Of a stretch of 64,000 nt of DNA, positions 9,199 through 16,785 are shown in pieces. The translations under genes were made by a program, and so were the position numbers. The notes under the pieces were generated by a model. It had not been told where the DNA came from, did not search any database, and worked only from the letters and a program-made list of their open reading frames with translations. Numbering within the stretch: the stretch's first letter is position 1; each line of letters starts with the position of its first letter. This DNA comes from an uncultured Prevotellaceae bacterium (lineage in GTDB: Bacteria > Bacteroidota > Bacteroidia > Bacteroidales > Bacteroidaceae), in contig ONLL01000008.1 in the NCBI GenBank assembly GCA_900318685.1, positions 50,325 through 114,324 of the forward strand, written 5' to 3'.

Positions 9199-9240
9199 TA
9201 ACGACGAAATTTTGCCACAGGTTGTTGCAAAGCCTCAGAG

Positions 9241-10374
9241 TCACTTGAACTGAAGCCAGGTGAGCTTGCGCCAGAGCCCTTCGAGCGGACCGCGAGGATG
9301 ACTGGCAAACCACCAACGACAGAACAGATACTGGGCGATGACCATCATCAGGCCGATGAGCACAGCATAGGTGATGCCCACAAGGCGATAGCAAGCCAGG
9401 CCATAGCCGCAGAAGATGAAGCTGCCGATGATGGACTGAAGCAGATAGTTGGTGAGGCTCATCCTGCCGAAGATGCACAGGTGATGGAGGACTCTGCGGA
9501 CGCCTTCAAAGGCATACCAGGCAGATACTACGGTCGAGACGATCATGACCAGTATGCTGAGGTTGCGGATGGGCGTAAGCCATGAAGCCAACTTCCCGAA
9601 ATCCACGAAGCTCAAGACCAATACAGCGAGGATTGAAACGCTGAGGATGACATGCCAAATGCCCAGATGACGGTCCTCGTTATAAAACAGCCGCTGGCGC
9701 CCCAGCTGCATTCCAAGAATGAAGAGGCAGAGAAGCTGCGTCAGCCGGCCGCTGAAGACATTGAACCTCAGGTTCAGCTCAAAGCCATATTGCAGGTTGT
9801 TTAACGCGTTCTCCCAGAAAGTGCCATGTTCGTGCAAAGCCATCGTCTGGCCATAGATTTCAAAGAGACGGGTATGGTCGATGGTGATGCCTGTCAGCAG
9901 GCAGAAGAGCTCTACCGGCTGTATGGCCAGCAGGGCTATGATGCACCAGACGGCTCGCGAAGGCAGGTAACTGATGGGGATGAGCAGCAGGCCGTAGACC
10001 GCATAGAGCATGAGGATATCGCCATCGTAGAACGCTACATTGATGAGTCCAAAAATGAACAGCAGACACATGCGCCAGGCAAAGCGGCCAGCGAAGGAGC
10101 GTCCCTTCTGCTGCTGGTTGTCGTTCATGATAAAGAAACTCAGTCCGAAGAGCATAGCGAAGATGCCGTACATCTTGCCGCTCAGCAGCCAGGCGAGCAC
10201 CCGGCCTACCGACTCATCGCACGATAATGTATGCAGGATAGGCTCTTCAGTAAAGATGTCGAAGTGCTCTACGGAGTGGTAAAGGATGATGCCTGCCACA
10301 GCGATACCTCTGAGGGCATCGGCCACGTCGATACGCGTGTTGGGCAGGTTACGGGTTAAATATCTGGTATTCAT
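9241..10374 (-). CDS. DUF418-domain multi-spanning membrane protein
   Basis: A 377-residue integral membrane protein of the YeiB/DUF418 family. The N-terminal segment RIDVADALRGIAVAGIILYHSVEHF is typical, followed by many hydrophobic segments and the C-terminal DUF418 domain (LTNYLLQSIIGSFIFCGYGL and the end RKLTWLQFK). The role of the family is not known; some members are thought to act in transport or acyl-group modification. The start is ATG 10374 (MNTRYLTRNLP). The frame is open further upstream, but that stretch contains the -7 box at 10402-10409, so it is not coding. It has no operon partner. Confidence 0.88.
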   Translation of the reverse strand: MNTRYLTRNLPNTRIDVADALRGIAVAGIILYHSVEHFDIFTEEPILHTLSCDESVGRVLAWLLSGKMYGIFAMLFGLSFFIMNDNQQQKGRSFAGRFAWRMCLLFIFGLINVAFYDGDILMLYAVYGLLLIPISYLPSRAVWCIIALLAIQPVELFCLLTGITIDHTRLFEIYGQTMALHEHGTFWENALNNLQYGFELNLRFNVFSGRLTQLLCLFILGMQLGRQRLFYNEDRHLGIWHVILSVSILAVLVLSFVDFGKLASWLTPIRNLSILVMIVSTVVSAWYAFEGVRRVLHHLCIFGRMSLTNYLLQSIIGSFIFCGYGLACYRLVGITYAVLIGLMMVIAQYLFCRWWFASHPRGPLEGLWRKLTWLQFK

Positions 10375-10401
10375 CACTGGACATTCATACAAATTAGGAT
10401 G

Positions 10402-10409
10402 CAAAGGTA
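10402..10409 (-). promoter_or_regulatory. -7 box of the DUF418 gene
   Basis: On the minus strand TACCTTTG, 28 bases upstream of the start codon at 10374. Confidence 0.7.
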
Positions 10410-10488
10410 CAAAAAAAAGGGTAAAACTATTGTATATTCTCCTAAAAATGATTGCCTTTGCACCCAAATAACCAGAAAACAATAACGC

Positions 10489-10635
10489 GGTCACCTCTCA
10501 ATAGCCGTGGGTCGGAACGACCTGCCCGCCCAGGAGAGCCTGCTCAACTCGCAGCTCAGCGAGGCTGCCAACATGTACAAGGGAGCACAGGCCGTCATCG
10601 CCCTCTACATCGCACTCGGCGGAGGAACGAAGTGA
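10489..10635 (+). pseudogene. 3' relic of a TolC/NodT-type outer-membrane efflux protein
   Basis: The frame ending in TGA at 10633-10635 reads SLLNSQLSEAANMYKG then AQAVIALYIALGGGTK. The ending ALYxALGGG is the hallmark C-terminus of RND outer-membrane factors. No start or upstream domain exists; the DUF418 promoter region abuts it. A strong terminator follows at 10664. It is therefore the tail of a deleted efflux operon. Confidence 0.7.
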
Positions 10636-10663
10636 TGGAAGGTTAAAAGGTTAAGACTTCATG

Positions 10664-10699
10664 GTCTGCGGTGTCGATGGTGGCACCGCAGACTTTTTT
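10664..10699 (+). terminator. Intrinsic terminator of the lost efflux operon
   Basis: A perfect 10-bp stem, GTCTGCGGTG (10664-10673) with CACCGCAGAC (10684-10693), has a 10-base loop and six T residues. Confidence 0.9.
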
Positions 10700-10798
10700 A
10701 TGCGCATTCATGGAGAAACTGCGCTTACACAATATTTCTCACCGCGTGCAACGGCCTCATAGAGCAATGGCACGCGCCAATCGCGACGGCAGCAGCGA

Positions 10799-10930
10799 GC
10801 GCACAAGACGCTGCAGAGCAGCATCCCATACTATGCACGGCGGCATCCCATACTATGCACGGCGGCATCCCAAACTATGCATGGCGGCATCCCAAACGAC
10901 GAATACTGCCATCCGAGACGGCACAGCGCC
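10799..10930 (+). repeat. 22-bp tandem array 1 (about 6 units)
   Basis: Units start at 10821, 10843, 10865 and 10887, exactly 22 bases apart. The first two are identical (GCATCCCATACTATGCACGG plus CG), and the third differs at two positions. Degenerate units at 10799 and 10909 keep the same phase. The period is not a multiple of three, so the array is not a coding repeat. The rest of the interval 10700-11025 shows no supportable gene. Confidence 0.8.
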
Positions 10931-10987
10931 TTAATGACGGAAAGCCGCGCAGGAGGCAGAGCAAGACCGTTCTTGAAGATTAAAAAA

Positions 10988-11008
10988 CCCCTCCCTTGTG
11001 GGGAGGGG
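10988..11008. repeat. CCCCTCCC/GGGAGGGG hairpin (REP-like)
   Basis: CCCCTCCC (10988-10995) pairs with GGGAGGGG (11001-11008). Similar hairpins occur at 17913-17932 and 48179-48198 in this window, so it belongs to a dispersed palindromic repeat class. Confidence 0.65.
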
Positions 11009-11025
11009 CCGGGGGTAGGCTTCTC

Positions 11026-11130
11026 TTACGGACGTGGCTCGTCATCCCCGCCACTGTCGGGAGTAGTGCCACCGCCACTGGGCTCGATGCCTGAGCCTCG
11101 TCGCTTATTATTATCAACCAGATAAAGCAT
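11026..11130 (-). CDS. Short Gly/Asp-rich reading frame, possible tail of a lost gene
   Basis: A 34-residue frame with ATG at 11130 and TAA at 11026-11028 encodes MLYLVDNNKRRGSGIEPSGG and a Gly/Pro/Asp-rich acidic tail ending DDEPRP. Such low-complexity acidic tails close several Bacteroidota small DNA-binding or secreted proteins. No ribosome-binding site or promoter is convincing, so this may be a relic or chance. Confidence 0.25.
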   Translation of the reverse strand: MLYLVDNNKRRGSGIEPSGGGTTPDSGGDDEPRP

Positions 11131-11151
11131 TCTCATATTTCATTTGATGAA

Positions 11152-11922
11152 TTGCTTTTTCATGCTCTAGCTCTTTTCAATTGGGGATATGAAAACAAGA
11201 ACCTCGACGGCACCGATTGTGTAGGCGACGATTTGTACACACCTCTGCGCATCCATGCTATAGCCGAAAAAGCCTGGCATGCAAACCCCGAATACTGGAA
11301 AGAAGGCATCGCCAAAAATATAGAAAAAAGTCGTTACTCCTTCAAGACCAATCCTGCCGGGGCGGCAGCAGAAGGAAAAACGCTAAGACAATTCTCTTCC
11401 AAAGCCAGAAAGGACTATACACGCGACAAGTGGAACAAAAGGCTTTCTCTGATAAAAACAGAGATCAAAGCAGGAATGAGTCATAGCAAACTAGCGAAAA
11501 TACTCTCGGACAAAATCGGGGAACCCGTAAATCCTCGTACATTGGGACGTCATGTGCGGGAAATGCGAAAAAACGAAGCGAGAGAGCAGCTTAAGGCATC
11601 CAAAAACGGCAAAAATGACGTTAATACTAATATTACTACTAATTCTATAACCTTCTCTTCAAATCCCCCCACCACCCCCATACCCCCTTATACCCTGATT
11701 AAAGAGAAGAACATATTATTGGAATGTGACGATATGGCACCCCTCAACAAAGGAAAGCAGGATGGTTATAGCTCGCGTTTTGATTGTTTCTGCCGTTGGT
11801 ATGATGAAAGTCTGACCATGGCACAAAACATGCAGAAACTGAAGAAGAAAGGGTTGGAGATAAGCGAATCAACATATCATCGCTACAAAAGGAAAAGAGA
11901 CTCAATGAAGAGAGTAGCATAA
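11152..11922 (+). CDS. Unrecognised protein with two helix-turn-helix-like segments, probably N-terminally truncated replicon protein
   Basis: I do not recognise the family. The 256-residue frame has no ATG start: the track start is TTG 11152, and the frame is open back to 11095. It may therefore be the surviving C-terminal part of a longer gene. Residues about 100-145 (GMSHSKLAKILSDKIGE, PRTLGRHVREMRK) and about 225-253 (SLTMAQNMQKLKKKGLE, STYHRYKRKR) both look like helix-turn-helix DNA-binding segments. They are joined by a Pro/Thr/Asn-rich linker. Base composition is AT-richer than its neighbours. It lies between two 22-bp tandem arrays, which suggests a replication or partition protein of an integrated plasmid or phage (inference only). 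Confidence 0.5.
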   Translation: MLFHALALFNWGYENKNLDGTDCVGDDLYTPLRIHAIAEKAWHANPEYWKEGIAKNIEKSRYSFKTNPAGAAAEGKTLRQFSSKARKDYTRDKWNKRLSLIKTEIKAGMSHSKLAKILSDKIGEPVNPRTLGRHVREMRKNEAREQLKASKNGKNDVNTNITTNSITFSSNPPTTPIPPYTLIKEKNILLECDDMAPLNKGKQDGYSSRFDCFCRWYDESLTMAQNMQKLKKKGLEISESTYHRYKRKRDSMKRVA

Positions 11923-11982
11923 ATCGAATAAGTCTTCGTTAGTTGCTGTATTGACATAGTGTCATCACACATCAACCGAAGT

Positions 11983-12136
11983 GCCACTTTTGGTCAGGCC
12001 CGACGGCACTTTTGGTCACCTTCCTCGGCACTTTTGCTGACCAAGAACGCCACCTTTCCTGACCAAGAACGCCACCTTTCCTGACCTAGATTGGCACTTC
12101 AGTTGACCAAGACTGGCAGCTCTGGTGAACTTGGGG
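11983..12136 (+). repeat. 22-bp tandem array 2 (7 units, iteron-like)
   Basis: Seven units begin at 11983, 12005, 12027, 12049, 12071, 12093 and 12115, exactly 22 bases apart with no spacers. Consensus is close to GGCACTTTTGGTGACCAAGA plus AC. Units 4 and 5 are nearly identical; the outer ones are more decayed. Early units carry TTGGTCA and later ones its complement TGACCAA. The period is non-coding. The interval 11923-12204 has no other feature. Confidence 0.85.
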
Positions 12137-12204
12137 GTTAGGGGATTTCGGGAGGGGAGGTAATTTATTATGAGGAAGATGATGGTGGTTTCAAGAATTT
12201 TTCG

Positions 12205-12212
12205 TACCTTTG
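12205..12212 (+). promoter_or_regulatory. -7 box of the alpha-galactosidase gene
   Basis: TACCTTTG, 24 bases before the ATG at 12237. It excludes the longer reading frame beginning at TTG 12210, which would start inside the promoter. Confidence 0.75.
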
Positions 12213-12236
12213 CAGCAATTAATCACCATAACTACA

Positions 12237-13469
12237 ATGAAAAGACTACTATTGACAATTGCGGCCCTGATGATGCTGGGCACAGCGACATGGGCACAGG
12301 GAGAGAAATGGGAAGGACTGGCACGTACGCCACAGATGGGATGGAACACTTGGAACAAGTTTGCCAACCGCATCAACGAGAAGCTCATACGTGAGACGGC
12401 TGACGCGATGGTCAGCGAGGGTCTGCTCGACGCGGGCTACGTCTATCTGAACATGGACGACTGCTGGCATGGCGAGCGCAATGCCGACGGCTTCATCACG
12501 GAGAACAAGGAGAAGTTTCCCTCGGGCCTGAAGGCCGTGGCTGACTATGTTCACTCGAAGGGTCTGCTCTTCGGCATCTACTCCGATGCCGGACGCAAGA
12601 CCTGCGGCGGCCTGCCGGGCTCGTTCGGACATGAGTATCAGGATGCCATACAGTATGCGCGCTGGGGTGTGGACTACTTGAAATACGACTGGTGCGAGAC
12701 GGAGAACATCAATCCTCGTGGTGCCTATCCGCTGATGCGCGATGCGCTGCGTGCCGCCGGGCGCCCGATCCTCTTCAGTATGTGTGAGTGGGGGCAGAGC
12801 AAGCCTTGGACGTGGGCTGCCGACGTGGGGCACTCGTGGCGCACGACGGGCGACATCAGTGCCATCTTCGACGGCAAGGGTCTGCGCTCATGGGAGCACA
12901 GCGTGATGACCATCGTCGAGCAGAATGTCAAGCTGCGCAAATATGCCGGTCCCGGTCATTGGAACGACCCCGACATGCTGGAGGTGGGCAATGGCATGAG
13001 CGTCAATGAGGATCGTGCGCACTTCACGCTCTGGTGTATGATGGCGGCTCCGCTCATCCTTGGCAATGACCTCACGAAGATGACTCAGGAGACTCGTGAC
13101 ATCATCCTCAATCGCGACGTCATCGCCATCGACCAGGATACGCTCGGCGTGCAGGGCCTGCGGCTGAAGGAAGAGGGCGGTCTGCAGTACTGGTTCAAGC
13201 CACTGGCAGGCGGTGACTGGGCGTTCTGCCTCTTCAACCGCGGCATGGAGCCCGTCAGCCAGACCATCGACTGGCAGACGCTCTGCTTCACCGACGAGGA
13301 GGTGTCGGGACTTTCTACGGCCTTTGACACTACTGTCTACAATGTGCGCGACCTCTGGGCGAAACCTTCGAAGAAGAAGGCTAAGCCTGTCACGACAAAA
13401 AAGCCGCTGCCCGTCACCGTCCCCGGTCACGACGTGATACTTTTCCGCCTGACACCGGTGAAGAAATAG
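12237..13469 (+). CDS. Alpha-galactosidase, glycoside hydrolase family 27
   Basis: The predicted enzyme removes terminal alpha-1,6-linked galactose from plant galactosides or galactomannan in the periplasm or outside. The signal peptide MKRLLLTIAALMMLGTATWAQG is followed by the GH27 opening LARTPQMGWNTWNKF and YVYLNMDDCWHG. The nucleophile is in YLKYDWC (D151), and the acid/base is in RTTGDI (D206). MAAPLILGNDLTKM and the C-terminal beta domain also match. Length (410 residues) is typical for GH27. It stands alone behind its own promoter and converges with the S66 peptidase gene. Confidence 0.93.
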   Translation: MKRLLLTIAALMMLGTATWAQGEKWEGLARTPQMGWNTWNKFANRINEKLIRETADAMVSEGLLDAGYVYLNMDDCWHGERNADGFITENKEKFPSGLKAVADYVHSKGLLFGIYSDAGRKTCGGLPGSFGHEYQDAIQYARWGVDYLKYDWCETENINPRGAYPLMRDALRAAGRPILFSMCEWGQSKPWTWAADVGHSWRTTGDISAIFDGKGLRSWEHSVMTIVEQNVKLRKYAGPGHWNDPDMLEVGNGMSVNEDRAHFTLWCMMAAPLILGNDLTKMTQETRDIILNRDVIAIDQDTLGVQGLRLKEEGGLQYWFKPLAGGDWAFCLFNRGMEPVSQTIDWQTLCFTDEEVSGLSTAFDTTVYNVRDLWAKPSKKKAKPVTTKKPLPVTVPGHDVILFRLTPVKK

Positions 13470-13529
13470 CAGTAAAACGAAAGGAGCCGTCGGAGATGAA
13501 CTCAGGCGGCTTCCTAGTTAGTAGCTTTT

Positions 13530-14660
13530 CTACTCTGTCTTTCCCGCTAGCCACATGCGAACGGCGGCGGGGGTCTCGGGAGCAGTGATGCTGGAGGTTA
13601 CGACCCGTTGCTGGTCGCCATCGATGTTGAACTGGAGGGTGGCTTCGTCGGAGTGGACGTCGATGGTGACGTTGGCTCCCATCACCAGGGGCAGGTTCAC
13701 GTCGCCATGACCGGCGGGGAATCCGCAGAGCACGGGGATGTGATACTCCTTGAGCAGGTCGTGGAGCATGGCCTCGACGCTGATGGTCGCTCCGGTGGCA
13801 TCCTTGAACTCGGTGCCGCAGTCGGTGAACTCGCCAAGGATGACTCCCTTGCAACGGCTGAGGACGCCGTTCATCTGCAGGATGCGCATCTGGCGGTCGA
13901 TGTTGTGCATCGACTCCTCGACCTCCTCAACGAAGAGGATGAGGTCGCGGCCAAGCGTGGCATCGGCCTGAGAGCCGAGGTTGGGCGCGAAGGTGCAGAT
14001 GTTGCCGCCTACGAGCACGCCGCTGGCCTTGCCTTCGATGTTCTGCGGATGTGAGGGCACCTCATAGCGGGGCACCTTGCCCATGAGCAGGTCGCGCATG
14101 AGGGTACTGGTCTCGTCGGTGCCGCCCTTGGCCAGGAACGAGCTCATGGTGCCGTGTATGCTCATCACGCCGGCACGGCTCCACAGTCCGTGGAGGGTGC
14201 TGATGTCGCTGAAGCCTACGATCCACTTGGGCGATGCCTTCAGCTCGGCAAGTGTGAACTGGTCGATGAGCTGTATGGAGCCGTAGCCGCCACGGTTGCA
14301 GATGATGGCTTTGACGGCGGGGTCGTTGAGAGCCCAGTAGATGTCGCTCACGCGCTCTGCCACCGTTCCTGCGTAGCGTCCGTCGACTACCTTTCCCACG
14401 TTAGGACCGATAACGGGTTGCAGTCCCCACGATCTCAGCACGTCGGCTGTCTTCTCCACGTTCTCCATCGGCGTGTAGTACGAGGGTGAGATGAGTGCCA
14501 CCTTGTCGCCGGCCTTGAGGTAGTCGGGGCGCTGGCAGTTGAGCACTACCTGCTGTTGGGGCTTCACCACTTCGATTTCGTCTTCATCGTCTTTACACGA
14601 TGTCATCATGATGCCGCAGCTCAGTATGGCGACTGCGGTCATCAGGGAATACTTCTTCAT
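13530..14660 (-). CDS. LD-carboxypeptidase, peptidase family S66 (lipoprotein)
   Basis: It is expected to trim the D-alanine of tetrapeptides in murein recycling, or to act on related peptides as MccF does. The 376-residue product has a lipoprotein signal with lipobox MMTSC near residue 22. It then shows GDKVALISPSYYT, CNRGGYGSIQLI, the nucleophile-elbow-like GFSDIS with catalytic serine, and FVEEVEE. GHGDVNLPL supplies the catalytic histidine. I use ATG 14660 (MKKYSLMTAV). Sitting in the envelope as a lipoprotein is unusual for a family often found in the cytoplasm. It shares a transcript with the small secreted protein upstream (61-base gap). Confidence 0.9.
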   Translation of the reverse strand: MKKYSLMTAVAILSCGIMMTSCKDDEDEIEVVKPQQQVVLNCQRPDYLKAGDKVALISPSYYTPMENVEKTADVLRSWGLQPVIGPNVGKVVDGRYAGTVAERVSDIYWALNDPAVKAIICNRGGYGSIQLIDQFTLAELKASPKWIVGFSDISTLHGLWSRAGVMSIHGTMSSFLAKGGTDETSTLMRDLLMGKVPRYEVPSHPQNIEGKASGVLVGGNICTFAPNLGSQADATLGRDLILFVEEVEESMHNIDRQMRILQMNGVLSRCKGVILGEFTDCGTEFKDATGATISVEAMLHDLLKEYHIPVLCGFPAGHGDVNLPLVMGANVTIDVHSDEATLQFNIDGDQQRVVTSSITAPETPAAVRMWLAGKTE

Positions 14661-14721
14661 TTTCTTTTTCGTTGTTTCTAGTTTATAATTATTTTCGCTT
14701 ACTATTCTGTGCGCCAGCCGC

Positions 14722-14919
14722 TCAGTATTCGTCCTCTGCCCCGTCGTTGCCGACATACGGATTCTCGCCACCCTGGAGCGACGGGGCACGATGGGTGACT
14801 GACTGTGGATTGGGCGTCCCTACCCTACATCCGCGCTGACGTATCGTGTCGGCGGCCGATGATGTCAGCGCAACTAAGCATAGAAGTGCTGCAACACAAG
14901 TTCTTCTGTTCATAAACAT
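14722..14919 (-). CDS. Small secreted protein, function unknown
   Basis: A product of about 65 residues: signal peptide MFMNRRTCVAALLCLVALTSSAA followed by a short polar, Gly/Asn-rich tail ending EDEY. I start at ATG 14919 (a second ATG is at 14913). The frame is open further upstream, but the promoter lies there. It precedes the S66 peptidase gene on the same strand. I see no domain. Confidence 0.5.
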   Translation of the reverse strand: MFMNRRTCVAALLCLVALTSSAADTIRQRGCRVGTPNPQSVTHRAPSLQGGENPYVGNDGAEDEY

Positions 14920-14950
14920 AGTTTTGGGGTGTTCTTTATAAAAAACCGTG

Positions 14951-14958
14951 CAAAGGTA
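14951..14958 (-). promoter_or_regulatory. -7 box of the small secreted protein - S66 peptidase unit
   Basis: On the minus strand TACCTTTG, 32 bases upstream of ATG 14919. Confidence 0.7.
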
Positions 14959-15154
14959 CAATATTTCTTTGAAAAGAATCGCATCAATATTGCCTTTTTT
15001 CAGGTAATGGTGCAAAATTTAACCTATCGCAGTTTCTCATCTTTTAATGGGTGGCTCATGTTTTCTGCGTTTTCCTGTCAACAAGAACGCGCATCAACGA
15101 CGTGGAAGGACAGAAAAAATATGTCGATTGTTTTGGAATACCAATATTTTTTGC

Positions 15155-15162
15155 TAACTTTG
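15155..15162 (+). promoter_or_regulatory. -7 box of the thiE-like gene
   Basis: TAACTTTG, 22 bases before the ATG at 15185. Confidence 0.7.
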
Positions 15163-15184
15163 CAGCCGAAATGCACATGTAAGG

Positions 15185-15793
15185 ATGAAACTCATCGTCA
15201 TGACCAAATCCACGTTCTTCGTGGAAGAAGACAAAATCCTCACCACCCTCTTCGAGGAAGGTCTGGACAACCTGCATCTGTATAAGCCTGATTCAGAGCC
15301 TGTCTACTCCGAACGGCTGCTCACTCTCCTACCCGACGAATACTATAAGCGCATCACCGTGCACGACCATTTCTATCTGCGTGAGGAATACGGCCTACGC
15401 GGTATTCACCTCGAAACACCCGACACGGAGCTGCCCTACGGCTATCGCGGCAATGTCACTATCACCTGCACAGATATCAGTCAGCTGCGTGAAGCGAAGA
15501 AACGCTCCAACTATGTCTTCTTGAAGTCTATCTTCGACAGTCACACCAATCCTGCTGACCGACAGTCGTTTACCATCGACGAGCTGAAGACTGCAGCGAA
15601 GCAGGGACTCATCGACCGCAGGGTGTATGCCCTCGGCGGCATCTCTCTCGACAATATTCATCAGGTTGCTGACCTGGGATTCGGAGGAGTCGTGGTGTGC
15701 GGCGACCTGTGGGGACGCTTCGACATTCACCAAGGACAGGACTTCAAGGAGCTTATCGCTCATTTCAAGAAACTACAAAAAGCTGTATCTTAA
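15185..15793 (+). CDS. Thiamine-phosphate synthase-type (ThiE/TenI) protein
   Basis: The family joins hydroxymethylpyrimidine diphosphate with thiazole phosphate to make thiamine phosphate, or aromatises the thiazole (TenI). The 202-residue TIM barrel shows RITVHDHFYLREEYGLRGIHLE, then VFLKSIFDSHTNPADRQSF and YALGGISLDNIHQVADLGFGGV. The last is the phosphate-binding end of ThiE proteins. No other thiamine gene is adjacent, so the exact step (ThiE or TenI-like) is open. The PRPP synthetase gene follows 10 bases later. Confidence 0.85.
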   Translation: MKLIVMTKSTFFVEEDKILTTLFEEGLDNLHLYKPDSEPVYSERLLTLLPDEYYKRITVHDHFYLREEYGLRGIHLETPDTELPYGYRGNVTITCTDISQLREAKKRSNYVFLKSIFDSHTNPADRQSFTIDELKTAAKQGLIDRRVYALGGISLDNIHQVADLGFGGVVVCGDLWGRFDIHQGQDFKELIAHFKKLQKAVS

Positions 15794-15803
15794 CTCATAT
15801 ATA

Positions 15804-16742
15804 ATGAACAATCAATACCCCTTCATGGTCTTCTCGGGTACAGCCACGAGATACCTCGCAGAGAAAATCTGCCAAAGCCTGGGATGCCCGCTCGGACAAC
15901 TGCAAATCACTAAGTTCAGCGACGGAGAGTTCGCCGTATCCTACGAAGAGTCCATCCGCGGACGCGACATCTTCCTCGTACAGAGCACATTCCCCACCAG
16001 CGACAACCTCATGGAGCTCCTGCTGATGATCGATGCCGCCAAGCGCGCCTCTGCACGCACCATCAATGCTGTCATCCCCTACTTCGGATGGGCACGGCAG
16101 GACCGTAAGGACAAGCCCCGCGTGTCGATAGGTGCCAAGCTCGTAGCCGACCTGCTCAGCGTGGCCGGAGTGAACCGTGTCATCACAATGGACCTTCATG
16201 CCGACCAGATACAGGGATTCTTCGACGTGCCCGTCGACCACCTCTATGCCTCAGGTGTCCTGTTGCCTTATCTGCAGAGCTTGAAGCTCGACGAGCTTGT
16301 CATCGCCTCACCCGATGTTGGCGGTTCGAAGCGTGCCAACACTTATGCCAAGTATCTGGGATGTCCGCTGGTGCTCTGCAACAAGACGCGAGCCCGTGCC
16401 AACGTTGTGGCAACGATGCAGATCATCGGTGAGGTCGAGGGAAAGAATGTGGTCATCGTCGACGATATGGTCGACACTGCCGGCACCATCACCAAGGCTG
16501 CCGACCTGATGATGGCCTCGGGAGCAAAGAGTGTACGCGCCTGTGCCTCACACTGCGTGATGAGTGGCCCGGCAAGCGAGCGCGTGCAGGAGTCGGCACT
16601 CACTGAGATTGTCTTCACCGACTCTATCCCTTATACCCAGCGCTGCGCCAAGGTCAAGCAGATCTCTGTCGCCGACATGTTTGCTGAGACTATCCGTCGC
16701 GTCGTCGACAACGAGAGTATCAGCGATCAATATCTGGTGTAA
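15804..16742 (+). CDS. prs: Ribose-phosphate pyrophosphokinase (PRPP synthetase)
   Basis: Makes PRPP from ribose 5-phosphate and ATP for nucleotide, histidine, tryptophan and NAD synthesis. Visible family motifs are FSGTATRYLAEKIC and FSDGEFAVSYEESIRG. The catalytic flexible loop is YFGWARQDRKDKPR, the metal site is MDLHADQIQGFFD, and the PRPP loop is VVIVDDMVDTAGT. I use ATG 15804 (MNNQYPFMVF), which gives the usual length of about 312 residues; the longer open frame from 15627 overlaps the previous gene and is not needed. Confidence 0.96.
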   Translation: MNNQYPFMVFSGTATRYLAEKICQSLGCPLGQLQITKFSDGEFAVSYEESIRGRDIFLVQSTFPTSDNLMELLLMIDAAKRASARTINAVIPYFGWARQDRKDKPRVSIGAKLVADLLSVAGVNRVITMDLHADQIQGFFDVPVDHLYASGVLLPYLQSLKLDELVIASPDVGGSKRANTYAKYLGCPLVLCNKTRARANVVATMQIIGEVEGKNVVIVDDMVDTAGTITKAADLMMASGAKSVRACASHCVMSGPASERVQESALTEIVFTDSIPYTQRCAKVKQISVADMFAETIRRVVDNESISDQYLV

Positions 16743-16785
16743 GCTCAACAGGATAAATTATTACTAAGCAACAATTTACGACAAC

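Noticed and set aside
10671-11125. Plus-strand frames of 87 and 82 codons
   Set aside because: They run through the 22-bp array and the CCCCTCCC hairpin (the peptide contains the KPLPCGEGPGVG string typical of translated REP-like repeats). The array period shifts the frame each unit.
10799-12136. CRISPR array
   Set aside because: The 22-bp units abut directly with no unique spacers, and no cas gene is present.
12210-12236. Upstream TTG start for the alpha-galactosidase
   Set aside because: It lies inside the -7 box (12205-12212). ATG 12237 begins a clean signal peptide.
13475-13517. Bidirectional terminator between the galactosidase and S66 genes
   Set aside because: GGAGCCG with CGGCTTCC pairs only with a bulge, and no T-run follows on either strand.
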